From a virus: a stretch of DNA of 38,803 nucleotides. Each line of letters starts with the position of its first letter. The first letter of the stretch is position 1. The stretch spans positions 1-38,803 of IMG/VR virus record IMGVR_UViG_3300025131_006363; one strand, written 5' to 3'. The position numbers and the translations under genes were made by a program. Below, one piece after another: positions 38,313-38,803 of the stretch. The notes under the pieces were generated by a model. That model was not told where the DNA came from and made no database searches. It saw only the letters and a program-made list of their open reading frames with translations.

Positions 38313-38803
38313 AGAGAGTCCTAATAACAGGGATTACGGGAAGTGGTGCTAGTTATTTGGCTGAGTATTTGGTCAAGTTCCACCCAGAGCTTGATGTGCA
38401 TGGAGTAGCACGATGGCACAGCACCGCAACTAATAAGAATCTTGAGGATATTAAAGATCAGGTTACTGTTCATGAATGTGATTTAACTGATTTTAGTGCT
38501 ATTCTATCCGTTTTGCGTGATGTAAGACCTGACTATGTGTTCCACCTTGCTGCTCATGCTAATGTTCATGCTTGCTTTAAGAACCCTTTATCTGTCCTAA
38601 ACAACAACATCAATAATACTATTAATCTTTTTGAGGCTATTAAGTTTTTGGAGTTGGACCCAATCATCCAGTTCTGTGGCACATCTGAGGTGTACGGATT
38701 AGTTACGGAAAAGGATGTCCCTATTACGGAGGATCAAGCTTTAGATCCAGTTAATATTTATGCGGTATCTAAACTGACGCAAGAGAAGATCGCCATGTCC
38801 TAC
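38309..38803 (+). CDS. GDP-mannose 4,6-dehydratase-like SDR (partial, runs off the window)
   Basis: The first 165 codons are present, starting at TTG 38309, which overlaps the nuclease stop (TTGA). They encode the Rossmann motif GITGSGAS (8-15), FHLAAHANV (78-86), active-site GTSEVYG (124-130) and YAVSK (151-155), matching the Thr-Glu-Tyr-Lys set of GDP-mannose 4,6-dehydratase. No in-frame ATG is near. The product would be GDP-4-keto-6-deoxymannose, precursor of fucose and 3,6-dideoxy sugars. The C-terminal half is not in the window. Confidence 0.78.
   Translation, partial: MKRVLITGITGSGASYLAEYLVKFHPELDVHGVARWHSTATNKNLEDIKDQVTVHECDLTDFSAILSVLRDVRPDYVFHLAAHANVHACFKNPLSVLNNNINNTINLFEAIKFLELDPIIQFCGTSEVYGLVTEKDVPITEDQALDPVNIYAVSKLTQEKIAMSY

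Noticed and set aside
1-38803. CRISPR arrays, insertion sequences, integrase or attachment sites.
   Set aside because: No regularly spaced repeats, transposase or recombinase of the integrase type, or terminal inverted repeats were seen on either strand.

Overview
The window is a stretch of a large, tightly packed dsDNA tailed-phage genome (Caudoviricetes-like). Almost every gene lies on the + strand, start and stop codons overlap constantly, and only a handful of intergenic gaps exist. The phage assignment rests on the replication and recombination set: a Pol I-type polymerase, a T4 gp46/gp47-like pair, a DnaB/gp41-like helicase, a gp32-like ssDNA-binding protein, a UvsX/RecA-like recombinase, a B12-type ribonucleotide reductase, three tRNAs and many tiny unknown ORFs. 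No structural, terminase or integrase gene is seen, so morphology and lifestyle stay open. Two proteins with lipobox signal peptides and many O-antigen-type sugar genes suggest a Gram-negative host, but the host cannot be named from this sequence.

Layout. (1) 34-11357: replication and nucleotide metabolism. A family-A DNA polymerase is divided over three overlapping ORFs (UDG-like plus ExoI/II; ExoIII plus thumb; palm and fingers). It is followed by SbcD/SbcC-like genes, class II RNR, two small membrane proteins, a zinc-ribbon protein, the helicase, an HExxH metallopeptidase, an unknown, the SSB and a lipoprotein. (2) 11380-11415: an 11-bp perfect hairpin with a TATAAT box overlapping its left arm separates this block from the next. 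(3) 11414-31182: a ~20-kb island of surface-glycan genes. It holds eight glycosyltransferase-like genes, a UDP-GlcNAc 2-epimerase, seven extended SDR enzymes, a GNAT, two DegT-family enzymes, FkbM and DUF268 methyltransferase-like proteins, and a split thiamine-diphosphate enzyme. (4) 31176-36538: a dCMP-deaminase-like gene, the recombinase, a DUF932-like protein, small unknowns, a ClpA/B-like AAA+ ATPase and two small basic proteins. (5) 36539-38803: a putative structured small RNA, tRNA-Ile(UAU), tRNA-Leu(UAA), a cupin, a zinc-finger lipoprotein, tRNA-Arg(UCU), one minus-strand basic protein, a staphylococcal-nuclease homologue and the start of a GDP-mannose 4,6-dehydratase-like gene.

How the genes may work together. 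The first block copies and recombines phage DNA and supplies deoxynucleotides. The island looks able to build and transfer GDP- and UDP-linked sugars. GDP-mannose dehydratase (38309), a GDP-fucose-synthase-like SDR (22802) and a GT11 fucosyltransferase (19559) suggest an L-fucose branch. A cassette of an SDR, a split thiamine-diphosphate enzyme and a DegT enzyme whose Schiff-base lysine is replaced by histidine (27911-31182) resembles the logic of 3,6-dideoxy and branched-chain sugar synthesis. That cassette is the best candidate here for a little-described system. The putative ~100-nt RNA at 36580-36678 is the second.
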